From assembly GCA_000314955.1 (NCBI GenBank), contig BAEM01000056.1, positions 1-64,000 of the forward strand: a stretch of 64,000 nt of DNA, read 5' to 3'. The DNA comes from Paraglaciecola chathamensis S18K6 (lineage in GTDB: Bacteria > Pseudomonadota > Gammaproteobacteria > Enterobacterales > Alteromonadaceae). Of this stretch, positions 36,580-45,489 are shown one piece after another. The stretch's first letter is position 1, and every line of letters starts with the position of its first letter. The position numbers and the translations under genes were made by a program. The notes beneath the pieces were generated by a model. The model saw only the letters and a program-made list of their open reading frames with translations. It was not told the DNA's origin and ran no database searches.

Positions 36580-36993
36580 ATGCAAATGACCCAAGAAGAA
36601 CTCACCCAACTGATGATCGATAGCGCACAGAACGCGATTGAAACAACAAAACAAGAATTTGGCGTAATATTAGATGAAACAGAGCAAAGCCTTTCCCTAG
36701 TGGACGATGTTATTTTAAGTTGGTTAGGAAAGTACGAATCCCAGGCATTAGAAGATAATGCCGTGTTTACCATTTGTAATATCTATGGAGCCTATGTAGG
36801 TGAACTGTTCCGTAACAAGGTAGGAGGTTTTTGGAAATACGATGAGTCTGACAAAAGTGCGCCTTATGTAGTGCTAGAGTATGCAGGAAGTACCTACGCG
36901 TTTGCGGGTATATGCTATCAGCGTCTGGTAAATGACAGCCAAATTAGTGTTAAAAACTACTTTGATCACGCGGTAGCCAATAACGTTCAATAA
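36580..36993 (+). CDS. conserved-looking protein of unknown function, 137 residues
   Basis: I do not recognise this family with confidence. It is a soluble, acidic protein without signal peptide or membrane segment: an N-terminal helix (TQEELTQLMIDSAQNAIE) leads to a compact core with NIYGAYVGELFRNKVGGFW and DKSAPYVVLEYAGSTYAF. The GAYVGELFRNKVGG segment looks like a recurring motif in uncharacterised bacterial proteins. GGAG with a six-base spacer supports the start. It lies 23 bp after the LysR gene on the same strand, so the two may be co-transcribed. Confidence 0.6.
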   Translation: MQMTQEELTQLMIDSAQNAIETTKQEFGVILDETEQSLSLVDDVILSWLGKYESQALEDNAVFTICNIYGAYVGELFRNKVGGFWKYDESDKSAPYVVLEYAGSTYAFAGICYQRLVNDSQISVKNYFDHAVANNVQ

Positions 36994-37006
36994 CTCATTT
37001 TGGATA

Positions 37007-37034
37007 CTGTTTGGGCCACACCATGCCCAAACAG
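37007..37034. repeat. perfect 10-bp inverted repeat between convergent genes
   Basis: CTGTTTGGGC (37007-37016) and GCCCAAACAG (37025-37034) are separated by eight bases. No T tract follows on either strand, so it is not a standard intrinsic terminator. It sits between the ends of the unknown gene and the DUF2919 gene and may protect or end both transcripts. Confidence 0.65.
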
Positions 37035-37044
37035 CGTCACTTCA

Positions 37045-37533
37045 TTAGACCTTTGCGTCCTGTGGCTCTTCTTTCGCCCAATCTCGAGTCATTAATCTAA
37101 GATGCAGATTCTTTTTTACCCAATAAAGATAAATACTATCCAACAGCAATGTTAACGCAACAAGCCAAGAAAACTCCCAATGCTGCTTAGACGCCATAGA
37201 AACGTGAAAAACAATATCCATTATCAGACTTAACATGACTAAAGGCGTAATCGCCCGAAATATAAGCCGAGCACGGGTGTTCCATAATTTAGCTCGAAAA
37301 CTGATCAGTAACACCACTAATAACGCCGGAAATGCGATCCCCAAGCTAAGGTAAAAATAATAATTGTCGGGATAAAAAAGTGCTAATAAGGCCCCGCTAT
37401 CTTGACGAAACGTTAGCGAAGCAATAAATACCCAAAAAGGTCGACAAAGGAAAAACAAACACCATAAAAATGAATTGGCGGGCTTAATTCGCCCTGCTTC
37501 GTCATAATATTTTAACGGTAACAATAAACGCAT
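37045..37533 (-). CDS. DUF2919 family membrane protein (YfeZ-like)
   Basis: 162 residues with about four hydrophobic helices. The family signs are an N-terminal YYDEAGRIKPANSFLWCLFFLCRPFWVF and DSGALLALFYPDNYYFYLSLG, as in E. coli YfeZ. Inner-membrane protein with no known role. It is last in a leftward operon after the GNAT gene (21 bp gap) and the GGDEF gene. Confidence 0.75.
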   Translation of the reverse strand: MRLLLPLKYYDEAGRIKPANSFLWCLFFLCRPFWVFIASLTFRQDSGALLALFYPDNYYFYLSLGIAFPALLVVLLISFRAKLWNTRARLIFRAITPLVMLSLIMDIVFHVSMASKQHWEFSWLVALTLLLDSIYLYWVKKNLHLRLMTRDWAKEEPQDAKV

Positions 37534-37554
37534 AAGTGGAGGATATTCGGCTTT

Positions 37555-37986
37555 CTAAAGCACCTTAGTAAAGTGGTGGCTGGCGATAATGAAGCCTGCA
37601 CGTAAATAAAACTTATGGGCTAAAAATCGCTGCACGCCTGAATCAAGATGTATCTGAGCGCAATGCATATCCTTTGCGTAGTGTTCCAACCAATTCAGCA
37701 TTTCAGCGCCAACTCCGTTGGAGCGCACATTTTCATCTGTGACTAAATCATCTACATAAAGATGCTTACCCCAAGCTAATTTGCTAGCTACCCAAAAGCC
37801 AGCGAGTCCACTGATTTTCCCTGCACACTCCCCTTTGAGTAATTGATATCCTTGGTGTTGTTGTCCCATAACCTGCTCAACAAATTGCGCCTCGGTTAAA
37901 CCAGGACGAAGCTGTTGCATTAACGGGTGACAAAGCGCTATTTGCGCTTTTGTATCCACAAGCGTTAATGAAAGTGTTTGCGACAT
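37555..37986 (-). CDS. GNAT family N-acetyltransferase
   Basis: 143 residues with the GNAT fold. The acetyl-CoA motif region is LYVDDLVTDENVRSNGVGAEMLNWLEHYA (VRSNGVG is the R/Q-x-x-G-x-G/A pyrophosphate loop), followed by CAQIHLDSGVQRFLAHKFYLRAGF. Substrate unknown; small amines or protein N-termini are typical. Its ATG begins immediately after the stop of the GGDEF gene, so expression is probably coupled. Confidence 0.82.
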   Translation of the reverse strand: MSQTLSLTLVDTKAQIALCHPLMQQLRPGLTEAQFVEQVMGQQHQGYQLLKGECAGKISGLAGFWVASKLAWGKHLYVDDLVTDENVRSNGVGAEMLNWLEHYAKDMHCAQIHLDSGVQRFLAHKFYLRAGFIIASHHFTKVL

Positions 37987-39765
37987 TTACGCGTCCTCGT
38001 TAGTAAAAGAACCGCGCATATCTGCCAGCACATCATCAATATCAGAGAGCCCCTCTGTGGATAAGTAAACGCTGAGTTGGCTTTCAATGCTCTCTTGTTG
38101 GCCCGCTTTGGATATAAATTGCGTGTCGTCAAGGGCGTTTTGCACACGCTCGAACGATTCTAGCGCCAAAGATTCATCAATATTACGCAAACACACAACG
38201 AATTGGTCGTTACCCAAGCGCCCAATAATATCTTCTTCTCTGGTGACTTTGCGCAAACTAACTGAAGCAGCTTGCAATGCACGTTCTGCTGCTATGTGTC
38301 CGTACTTTGCAGTTATTCGCCTAATATGACCGATTTCAATTACGGCTAACGCATTTGTTCGACTAGTTTGGGCTTGGGGTAAACGTCGCATTAATGTAAT
38401 GACCGCCCTTTCATTGAGCAAGCCCGTTAAGGTGTCAGTGCTGACGCGTCTGATGTAACGCTTCACCACAAAGAAGTAGACCCCAGCAAGCAATAAAATA
38501 AACGCTGCCGTTAACATGACGATAGAACGATATTTTTGCGACTCTTGCTCTAATAACTCATTCTCAAGAGAGGTAATTTGACCATGTAAATTTGCCACGC
38601 CCAATACTCTACCTGAGCGCTGCTGATCCAAGATCTGTTGGTTGCTTAATTTGGCATATAACTTAAAGGTCTTCTCAGCCTTTTCAATATTTTTAGTGTA
38701 GAAGTAGGCTTGGCTCATCACCCAAAGATAATCCCGCTTAGCCAAAAAGCGCTTATGCTCCGAGTCGCTCATTTGTTCTTGTTGCGTTAAAAACGCGTTT
38801 ACACGGGACGCATCATCATCGTAAATACATAACGCTATGGCATATAACTTGGCATTGCGATGGATAATAGTACTGCTGACTTTAGGCAGGTAGAAATGTA
38901 ATTTAAGTAAGCTGTTGCGCAAATTTTCGTACTCTTCCAAGCGAAAATAGTATCGGCTCTCAGCGTAGTGCAACCAAGCATTGGTTAGCGGTGTATTTAC
39001 CTCAACGTTTGCTTGTCGAAAAATTTCAATATTTTGTTTTGCCGCCACAAAATCGCCACTGGCCATGTTTGCACTGACTGCGCTAATCAGTGTCGCCAAT
39101 TGATTACTCGTGGTGTATACCTCAAGCCCCATGTAGTAAGACTTTAAGTATTGCTCGGCGGCCAACTCATTTTGGCCAATGCTGCCATATAGTAACCCGA
39201 TGTTATTATGAATATGGGCAATCGCAGCAACATTACCGATTTCAACAAATCGCTCTAACAACGCATACAATTTGCCTAATTTAACCGATATATCAGTGGT
39301 ATCTTGGTTACATACGGTAATTAAACCTAATTGTGCACTTAGATAAATATCTGAATAACGGTCTCGAGCTAGGTCTTGTGCTTCAGCGTAATACTCGCAA
39401 CGTTTGGGGTTTTCTTGCACATCAAGAATAAAGCCCACCTGATATACCGCCCCTGCATACAAAGCACTTTCTTTATCAATACTATTGTCGTTAAGTAATG
39501 TATCAAGAATATCTTGGGCATGGTGATATTGCCCAACACAAATCAAAGAGTGTGATTTAATCAGGCTAAGACGATCTTTTTGCCCTTTGGCTAAATCTTG
39601 ATTGGCTAGATGACGATCTAGCGCAGGTGTGATGTCACTTTTGGGACAATCATAGGTTGCCGTTTGACCTGCGATAATAAATCGCTCTACCTCTTCGTTA
39701 TGATCAGCATAAGCGTATGACGCACACAGCCAAAACAAGACGTTTACCGTCAACAACGCTTTCAC
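37987..39765 (-). CDS. periplasmic TPR sensor with degenerate GGDEF domain
   Basis: 592 residues: signal peptide (VNVLFWLCASYAYA), a long TPR-like helical region of about 370 residues (ELAAEQYLKSYYMGLEVY is one unit), a membrane helix at about 412-434 and a C-terminal GGDEF domain. The active-site motif is GNDQF (518-522) instead of GG(D/E)EF, and the metal-binding DxD is changed to EIG, so cyclase activity is unlikely. The RxxD inhibitory site (Arg509-Glu-Glu-Asp512) is intact at the right spacing, so it may bind c-di-GMP as a receptor. First gene of a leftward operon with GNAT and DUF2919. Confidence 0.85.
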   Translation of the reverse strand: MKALLTVNVLFWLCASYAYADHNEEVERFIIAGQTATYDCPKSDITPALDRHLANQDLAKGQKDRLSLIKSHSLICVGQYHHAQDILDTLLNDNSIDKESALYAGAVYQVGFILDVQENPKRCEYYAEAQDLARDRYSDIYLSAQLGLITVCNQDTTDISVKLGKLYALLERFVEIGNVAAIAHIHNNIGLLYGSIGQNELAAEQYLKSYYMGLEVYTTSNQLATLISAVSANMASGDFVAAKQNIEIFRQANVEVNTPLTNAWLHYAESRYYFRLEEYENLRNSLLKLHFYLPKVSSTIIHRNAKLYAIALCIYDDDASRVNAFLTQQEQMSDSEHKRFLAKRDYLWVMSQAYFYTKNIEKAEKTFKLYAKLSNQQILDQQRSGRVLGVANLHGQITSLENELLEQESQKYRSIVMLTAAFILLLAGVYFFVVKRYIRRVSTDTLTGLLNERAVITLMRRLPQAQTSRTNALAVIEIGHIRRITAKYGHIAAERALQAASVSLRKVTREEDIIGRLGNDQFVVCLRNIDESLALESFERVQNALDDTQFISKAGQQESIESQLSVYLSTEGLSDIDDVLADMRGSFTNEDA

Positions 39766-39919
39766 AACATCACCATACTCTTATACTAAAGAAGGAGATA
39801 AACCATAGTGCGTCAGAAAAATTTTATCCAGCACTAAATGACCCGATCTGCACACATATTGTGCAGTTGGACGATAAAATAGATCTAAATCAGGTTAAAA
39901 CACATTAATTGATTGAAAA

Positions 39920-40921
39920 TCAATCAACGTGTTGCAATACCTCTGCATATGAAAAGAGCGCAGGAGCGCCGCCCGTATGCCAAAACAGCACATTACTGTC
40001 AGCACTAAAACGCCCTTTGCGTATCATATCAATCAATCCGCCCATTGCTCGTCCTGTATACACGGGATCGAGTAAAATGCCTTCAAGTTGCGCGCATAAT
40101 GCTATGCCTTCTCGCTCTAATTCCCCGACAACGCCATATCCTGCACCTATGTAGTCATCTTTTAATTGAATCTCATCAATATCAGCTGGATAGCCCACCG
40201 CCAGTTTATTCGCAGTGTCTTTTATTAAGGTATGTAACTGCGACTTATATCTATCCTTACCCTGCTCGTCCTTATCAATATTAATGCCAATTATACGGCT
40301 GCTTACGTTGCACACCTCTTTACCTAACACTAAACCGCAGTGCGTCGCACCTGAGCTAGAAGCAAACACGATGTCGGAGAATTCAGCTGGCATTGCGGCA
40401 TCTTTGCACTGCGCGTGTAACTCATAAAAGGCGTTGATGAAGCCCAGCGACCCAATCATATTAGAGCCGCCGTACGGCACCACATAAGGATTTCGCCCCT
40501 GTTCGCGTAAAGCTGCCACAATGTTAGGAATGTCTTCACCTTTTCGTTTATCTCCGCTCCAGTGGATATGCGCAGCAAAGAGCTGATCAAGTAGCAGATT
40601 GCCGTTTGCAACGTTCGGTGCTTGACCGCCAAGTACTAAATGACATTCTAACCCCAGCATTGCCGCGGCTGCGGCGGTTTGACGGCAATGGTTCGATTGC
40701 GCAGCGCCAGCAGTAATAATACAGTCACTGTCCTTCGCTAACGCATCAGCCAACAAATATTCAAGTTTCCGCGTTTTATTGCCTCCTAAGGCCAAACCGG
40801 TTAAATCATCACGCTTAATATATATCTGCGGGCCACCTAAATGAGCAGATAAACGCGGTAACTTTTGGATGGGCGTTGGAAATACCCCCAATTGAATTTT
40901 ATTAAAACGACTTAGTGGCAT
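39920..40921 (-). CDS. D-cysteine desulfhydrase / ACC deaminase family PLP enzyme
   Basis: 333 residues of the fold-type II PLP family. The PLP lysine is in LALGGNKTRKLEYLLADAL, the substrate region is TAGAAQSNHCRQTAAAAAMLG, and the phosphate-binding and late motifs are ASSSGATHCGLVLG and LDPVYTGRAMGGLI. DcyD converts D-cysteine to pyruvate, sulfide and ammonia; ACC deaminase is the alternative and cannot be excluded by eye. In-frame ATGs at 40981 and 40969 would overlap the upstream SDR gene; ATG 40921 leaves 31 bp and fits family N-termini, with weak GAGAA upstream. Confidence 0.85.
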   Translation of the reverse strand: MPLSRFNKIQLGVFPTPIQKLPRLSAHLGGPQIYIKRDDLTGLALGGNKTRKLEYLLADALAKDSDCIITAGAAQSNHCRQTAAAAAMLGLECHLVLGGQAPNVANGNLLLDQLFAAHIHWSGDKRKGEDIPNIVAALREQGRNPYVVPYGGSNMIGSLGFINAFYELHAQCKDAAMPAEFSDIVFASSSGATHCGLVLGKEVCNVSSRIIGINIDKDEQGKDRYKSQLHTLIKDTANKLAVGYPADIDEIQLKDDYIGAGYGVVGELEREGIALCAQLEGILLDPVYTGRAMGGLIDMIRKGRFSADSNVLFWHTGGAPALFSYAEVLQHVD

Positions 40922-40952
40922 GGCTTTCTCGGTAAAAAAGGTGAAATGGCGA

Positions 40953-41615
40953 TTACCAAGGTAAAACATCACCGTTGGCATGATAAAAAGAACCGCTATC
41001 GGCCAATGTCAGTTGCTCAATACGCTCAATGATACTGGCACTGGCGTCCGTGGCCGATACATCTCCACCATAATTAACCATTTCTGTTTGTACATAACCC
41101 GGGTGAAATAACCCCACTGCAATATCAGCCGGTTTAAGATCGTGAGCAAGGGAGACGCCTGCCATATTAAGCGCGGCTTTAGACATACGATAGCCGTAGT
41201 ATCCGCCTGAGGTATTATCAGTCATTGAGCCCATTCGGCTGGTGATCAAGGCTACTTTACTTCCTGCAACAAGCTGTTCTTTGAGTAATTGAGTCACTAA
41301 AAGGGGACCCATCGCATTAACCAAAAATTGTTGCTCGATGGTGTTAGGCGAGTAATCGTTTATGGATTCATTTGCCAACACCCCTGCGTTGTTAATCAGC
41401 AGGTCGATTTTCACTCCTTTGAGCCTTTCAAGGGCTAATGGCAGAGATTCAGGATTACCCACATCGACCTTGTCAATCACCTGAGCACCACTTGAGCTCA
41501 AATCATCTGAGGTATTTCTGCACAGTGCAAATACCTGATGCCCGTGGGCTAAATAATGTTTAACAAACTCAAGTCCGATCCCACGGTTTGCACCAGTAAT
41601 AACCACATTGAACAT
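40953..41615 (-). CDS. short-chain dehydrogenase/reductase
   Basis: 220 residues. The nucleotide motif TGANRGIGLEFVKHYL is at the N terminus, NNAGVLAN is present, and the catalytic Ser/Tyr/Lys lie in ITSRMGSM and YYGYRMSKAALN. It is an NAD(P)H-dependent oxidoreductase of unknown substrate, related to the C-factor/sniffer-type SDRs. AGGAG eight bases before ATG 41615 decides the start over the frame extending to 41648. It follows kdsB after 51 bp and precedes the desulfhydrase gene. Confidence 0.88.
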   Translation of the reverse strand: MFNVVITGANRGIGLEFVKHYLAHGHQVFALCRNTSDDLSSSGAQVIDKVDVGNPESLPLALERLKGVKIDLLINNAGVLANESINDYSPNTIEQQFLVNAMGPLLVTQLLKEQLVAGSKVALITSRMGSMTDNTSGGYYGYRMSKAALNMAGVSLAHDLKPADIAVGLFHPGYVQTEMVNYGGDVSATDASASIIERIEQLTLADSGSFYHANGDVLPW

Positions 41616-41666
41616 AATTGCTCTCCTGTTTCTGACAAAGGCGAACAACCTATAGTGTTCGCTTTA

Positions 41667-42428
41667 TTATTGAAGACTAGGGTCGGCCAAGATCCGTTTC
41701 AAGTCTTCTGGAGTATCAATCCCTGCAGGGGGAGTCTTACGGGCGATATCCACATGAATTTTTTCACCGTGCCACAACACCCTCAACTGCTCTAAGGATT
41801 CAATTTGCTCTAGTCCTGAGGGAGACATGTTCACATACTGCTTGATAAAACCAGCACGGTAAGCATAAATTCCCACGTGACGAAGATAATAATCGCCAAT
41901 TTCGTCAATGATATCTTCGTCTAAAAACCGCGCTCTATCATAAGGTATAGTCGCCCGAGTGAAATACATGGCGTAGCCTTGTTTATCCAGAACGACTTTA
42001 ACCGCATTGGGGTTAAATGCCTCTTCTACATCAACGATTTTTACCGCTAAGGTAGCCATCTCAGCTTGTTGGTGATGATGTAAATTTTCCGCGACTTGTT
42101 GAATATTTTCAGCGGGAATAAAGGGCTCGTCACCCTGCACATTGACCACAATTTCTTGGGCTAACATGTCTTGCATCTCCACTACTTCAGCTAATCGCTC
42201 TGTACCTGATTCATGATGGGCTCCGGTCATGCAATATCGCCCACCAAAATCACTCACTACCTTGGCTATACGAGCATCATCGGTGGCTACGATAACGTTT
42301 GATGCTCCCGATTCGATGGCTCGTTGATAAACATGTTGCACCATAGGCTTACCGTTTATCTCAACGAGTGGCTTGCCTGGAAACCGGCTGGATGCATAAC
42401 GCGCAGGAATGATTACGTTGAAGTTCAT
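41667..42428 (-). CDS. kdsB: 3-deoxy-manno-octulosonate cytidylyltransferase
   Basis: 253 residues, near the E. coli length. [25 protein letters not shown] is the nucleotide site, with [18 protein letters not shown] and [10 protein letters not shown]. It activates Kdo as CMP-Kdo for lipid A-core assembly in the cytosol. It follows ycaR by 12 bp in the msbA-lpxK-ycaR-kdsB order seen in E. coli, apart from the missing ycaQ. Confidence 0.97.
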   Translation of the reverse strand: MNFNVIIPARYASSRFPGKPLVEINGKPMVQHVYQRAIESGASNVIVATDDARIAKVVSDFGGRYCMTGAHHESGTERLAEVVEMQDMLAQEIVVNVQGDEPFIPAENIQQVAENLHHHQQAEMATLAVKIVDVEEAFNPNAVKVVLDKQGYAMYFTRATIPYDRARFLDEDIIDEIGDYYLRHVGIYAYRAGFIKQYVNMSPSGLEQIESLEQLRVLWHGEKIHVDIARKTPPAGIDTPEDLKRILADPSLQ

Positions 42429-42440
42429 GAAGCAACCTTT

Positions 42441-42644
42441 CTATGTGATTTTCTCTAATTCTTCGCTTGAAAGCGCCTGTGCTTCTGTTTCTAATAGCAC
42501 AGGAATATTTTGTTCAATCGGATAAGCTAAACGATCTAGGCGACACACTAACCGCTCATTGCCGTTGGCATCTTTATTTAAAATCAGCGTCCCTTTACAC
42601 ACGGGGCAAGCCACTATTTCGAGTAATTTTTTATCAAACGCCAT
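42441..42644 (-). CDS. ycaR: Trm112 family protein YcaR
   Basis: 67 residues. [16 protein letters not shown] and [20 protein letters not shown] match YcaR/UPF0434. These small Trm112-like proteins have a CPxC motif and are predicted partners of methyltransferases, but the bacterial role is not settled. It lies between lpxK and kdsB with 12 bp gaps on both sides. Confidence 0.93.
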   Translation of the reverse strand: MAFDKKLLEIVACPVCKGTLILNKDANGNERLVCRLDRLAYPIEQNIPVLLETEAQALSSEELEKIT

Positions 42645-42656
42645 TTTTATCTCACT

Positions 42657-43640
42657 TTACTTTACGTTGCGTAATTTTGTTAATAATTGTTGTTCAAATA
42701 CGTTATCAATATTGGCATCTACAGGTAAATACCACCAATCATCATGCGCAAATTCTTGGCATTTCACCGCGTCTTTTTCGGTCATTAAAACCCGCTCTTT
42801 AGGGAGATCACTGGCTTGAAACGCGTGGTGGTCGGTAAAACTTAAACGTTTGTTTATGACCACTTTGTGTTGCTCCAGTAGCCGAAAAAATCGCTCTGGA
42901 TGGCCTATTCCTGCAGCAGCAACAATCGGTGAATCAAGTTCATTCAGGGCTAAGCGCCGCTTTGGATTTTTGAGGTTCACCAAATCACCCGGCGCAAGGG
43001 TCATAACATACTCGCCCTTTTTGCCCTGCTCACCATTAACCACGACAAAATCGACTGTTTTTAAGCGCGCTTCTGATTCACGCAACGGGCCCGATGGTAA
43101 CAAAAAATGATTTCCTGTTCGGCGTGTGCCGTCCATCACAACAATTTCAATGTCTCTTTTTAGCGCATAATGCTGCAGGCCGTCATCACAAATGATCACA
43201 TCACATTGATACTCAGTGATTAAATGCTGAGCCCCTCGTGCTCTCACTGGATCAACCACCATAGGGCACTGAATACGCTGGCGCATTAGTACCGGTTCGT
43301 CACCCACTTCAGTAGGAAGACTTGCCGGCGTGACACTACACGGATATTCAGCACTGTTGCCGCCGTATCCTCTGCTTAGTACCCCGGGGCGATAACCATT
43401 CGCTTGTAAAAAATCAGCTAAGTGCACAACAAGCGGTGTTTTGCCATTACCACCTACGCTAATATTCCCCACGATAATCACTGGCGCTGATAACTTAACA
43501 GATGCTTTCAGGCCAAGCGAAAAGGCTAGGCGACGAAGGGTGGAAAGCGCCCAAAACAAAAAAGTGAGAGGCAGCAACAAAATTACCCCTGGCCATTTAA
43601 ACCAAGGGCGCTGATACCAAATGCGCTCTACCCATCTCAC
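42657..43640 (-). CDS. lpxK: tetraacyldisaccharide 4'-kinase
   Basis: 327 residues. An N-terminal membrane helix (GVILLLPLTFLFWALSTL) precedes the P-loop IVGNISVGGNGKTPLV (residues 63-68 GGNGKT). Later, VLSRGYGG, DEPVLMRQR and CDVIICDDGLQHYAL are conserved. It adds the 4'-phosphate to lipid A precursor on the inner face of the cytoplasmic membrane. Its ATG overlaps the msbA stop by four bases. Confidence 0.96.
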   Translation of the reverse strand: MRWVERIWYQRPWFKWPGVILLLPLTFLFWALSTLRRLAFSLGLKASVKLSAPVIIVGNISVGGNGKTPLVVHLADFLQANGYRPGVLSRGYGGNSAEYPCSVTPASLPTEVGDEPVLMRQRIQCPMVVDPVRARGAQHLITEYQCDVIICDDGLQHYALKRDIEIVVMDGTRRTGNHFLLPSGPLRESEARLKTVDFVVVNGEQGKKGEYVMTLAPGDLVNLKNPKRRLALNELDSPIVAAAGIGHPERFFRLLEQHKVVINKRLSFTDHHAFQASDLPKERVLMTEKDAVKCQEFAHDDWWYLPVDANIDNVFEQQLLTKLRNVK

Positions 43641-45394
43641 GCGACAGTTTGCCCGTCACCAAATTGCAACTTGTGCAACTGGGCGTAGGCGCCATCTTTA
43701 GAAAGCAAAGATGCATGGTCTCCTTGCTCCAAAATGCGGCCTTTTTCAATGACTAAAATTTGATCTGCACTTTCAATTGTCGATAGACGATGAGCCACGA
43801 CAATACTCGTACGGTCTTGTTGTAAGGTTTCAAGGGCATCTTGGATTAAACGCTCTGATTCAGTATCAAGTGCTGAGGTCGCTTCATCAAGAATAAGTAC
43901 AGGGGCATCTAGTAGCACCGCTCGAGCAATCGCCAAACGTTGACGCTGCCCACCAGAGAGCATCAAGCCATTTTCACCGATGAGGGTTTCCATGCCATTA
44001 GGTAACTGCTCAATAAACTCCATAGCATGGGCTGTTTTTGCAGCAGCTAATACTTGTTCTGGTGTAACACGCCCTTCAGAGCCATACGCAATATTATTGG
44101 CAATGGTGTCGTTAAACAGGGTGACATGCTGAGAAACGAGCGCAAACTGACGCCTTAAATCCTTTAACTTAAAATCCTCTAAAGGTACATCATCCAGCAG
44201 AATTGCCCCCTGCTGAGGGTCATAAAAACGCGTTAATAAGCTTGAGATGGTCGATTTACCACTACCAGAGCGCCCAACTAACGCAAAGGTTTTACCCGGC
44301 TCAACGGTAAATGACATATCCGATAACGCCGCTTCTTCTTTGTTCGGATAATGAAAGGTGACGTTTTTAAACGCTAATTTTCCGTCAGCTTTATCAAGCG
44401 ATTTACTGCCAGTGTCTTTTTCGATGGCATTGTCTAATACCGAAAAGATACTCACACAAGCCGCCATGCCTTTTTGAAACTCACTGTTTACGGTAGTGAG
44501 TTGTTTAAGGGGTTTAAGCAACATGGTCATAGCGACCACAACCGTGACAAAGGTACCTGGGGTTAAATCGGTGATGAAATTTGGTTTACTTGAAATATAT
44601 AGCACCACCGCAAGAGCTACCGAGGCAATGACCTGAATCGACGATACGCTCAGGATCTGTGCAATCACCAGTTTCATATTTTGCTGGCGATTATTATTAT
44701 TCTTCTTGGCAAAGCGTGAGGCTTCTAAATCTTGACCGCCAAACATCAACACCACTTTATGGCCTTTAATGATTTGCTCAGCTGATGAGGTTAAATTTCC
44801 CATCGCTTTTTGAATATTCTTACTCACTAAACGAAAGCGCTTGCTCACGGTCGATACGATCATCGCCACAAGCGGACCAATCAAAATAAAGACCAACGAC
44901 AATTGCCACGAATGATAGAACATCCAAAATAGCAAGCCAAAGACCAAGGCCCCCTCCCTGACTAAGGTTAAAAACGCTTTGCCCGCAGCACCGGCAACTT
45001 GTTCCGTATCGTATATTACTTTTGAGATAAGCTGACCCGAAGGATGATGATCGTGGAACGATACTGGCAGATGCATGTATTGGTGAAATAATTGCTCGCG
45101 CATTTTCATTACCACCTGGCTTGATATCCACGACAAGGTATAAGTGCCCATGAAGTTGAATATCCCCCTCGCAATGAATACAGGTATCACGAAGTAGGCC
45201 GCTAAGCGCAGATAATCATAATCCCATTCCCCCCCATTGCCGTCGATAATTGGTTGTAGCAAAGAGATGACATACGCATCGATAAGCGAATATCCCACCA
45301 TGCCAATAATGGCTACACCAAAGGCGAGCTTGAAATCTTTAAGATAAACGGCGAAGCGTTTGAATACGTTTTGTGTCGGTAAAGTATGAGTCAT
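43637..45394 (-). CDS. msbA: lipid A flippase ATP-binding/permease MsbA
   Basis: 585 residues, half-transporter of normal length (E. coli 582): six membrane helices followed by an ABC domain with Walker A GRSGSGKST, signature LSGGQRQRLAIARA and Walker B PVLILDEATSALD, plus the H-loop VVAHRLSTIE. As a homodimer it flips lipid A-core to the periplasmic face. Translationally coupled to lpxK, 95 bp after comEC. Confidence 0.97.
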   Translation of the reverse strand: MTHTLPTQNVFKRFAVYLKDFKLAFGVAIIGMVGYSLIDAYVISLLQPIIDGNGGEWDYDYLRLAAYFVIPVFIARGIFNFMGTYTLSWISSQVVMKMREQLFHQYMHLPVSFHDHHPSGQLISKVIYDTEQVAGAAGKAFLTLVREGALVFGLLFWMFYHSWQLSLVFILIGPLVAMIVSTVSKRFRLVSKNIQKAMGNLTSSAEQIIKGHKVVLMFGGQDLEASRFAKKNNNNRQQNMKLVIAQILSVSSIQVIASVALAVVLYISSKPNFITDLTPGTFVTVVVAMTMLLKPLKQLTTVNSEFQKGMAACVSIFSVLDNAIEKDTGSKSLDKADGKLAFKNVTFHYPNKEEAALSDMSFTVEPGKTFALVGRSGSGKSTISSLLTRFYDPQQGAILLDDVPLEDFKLKDLRRQFALVSQHVTLFNDTIANNIAYGSEGRVTPEQVLAAAKTAHAMEFIEQLPNGMETLIGENGLMLSGGQRQRLAIARAVLLDAPVLILDEATSALDTESERLIQDALETLQQDRTSIVVAHRLSTIESADQILVIEKGRILEQGDHASLLSKDGAYAQLHKLQFGDGQTVA

Positions 45395-45489
45395 GAAGGC
45401 GTTAGAATTCGACTTAGTTAAGGTTACACTGGGATATTGTAACTGTTGGGGTGAAAATCCCCAACTATCAATTATTTAATGCTCAGTTT

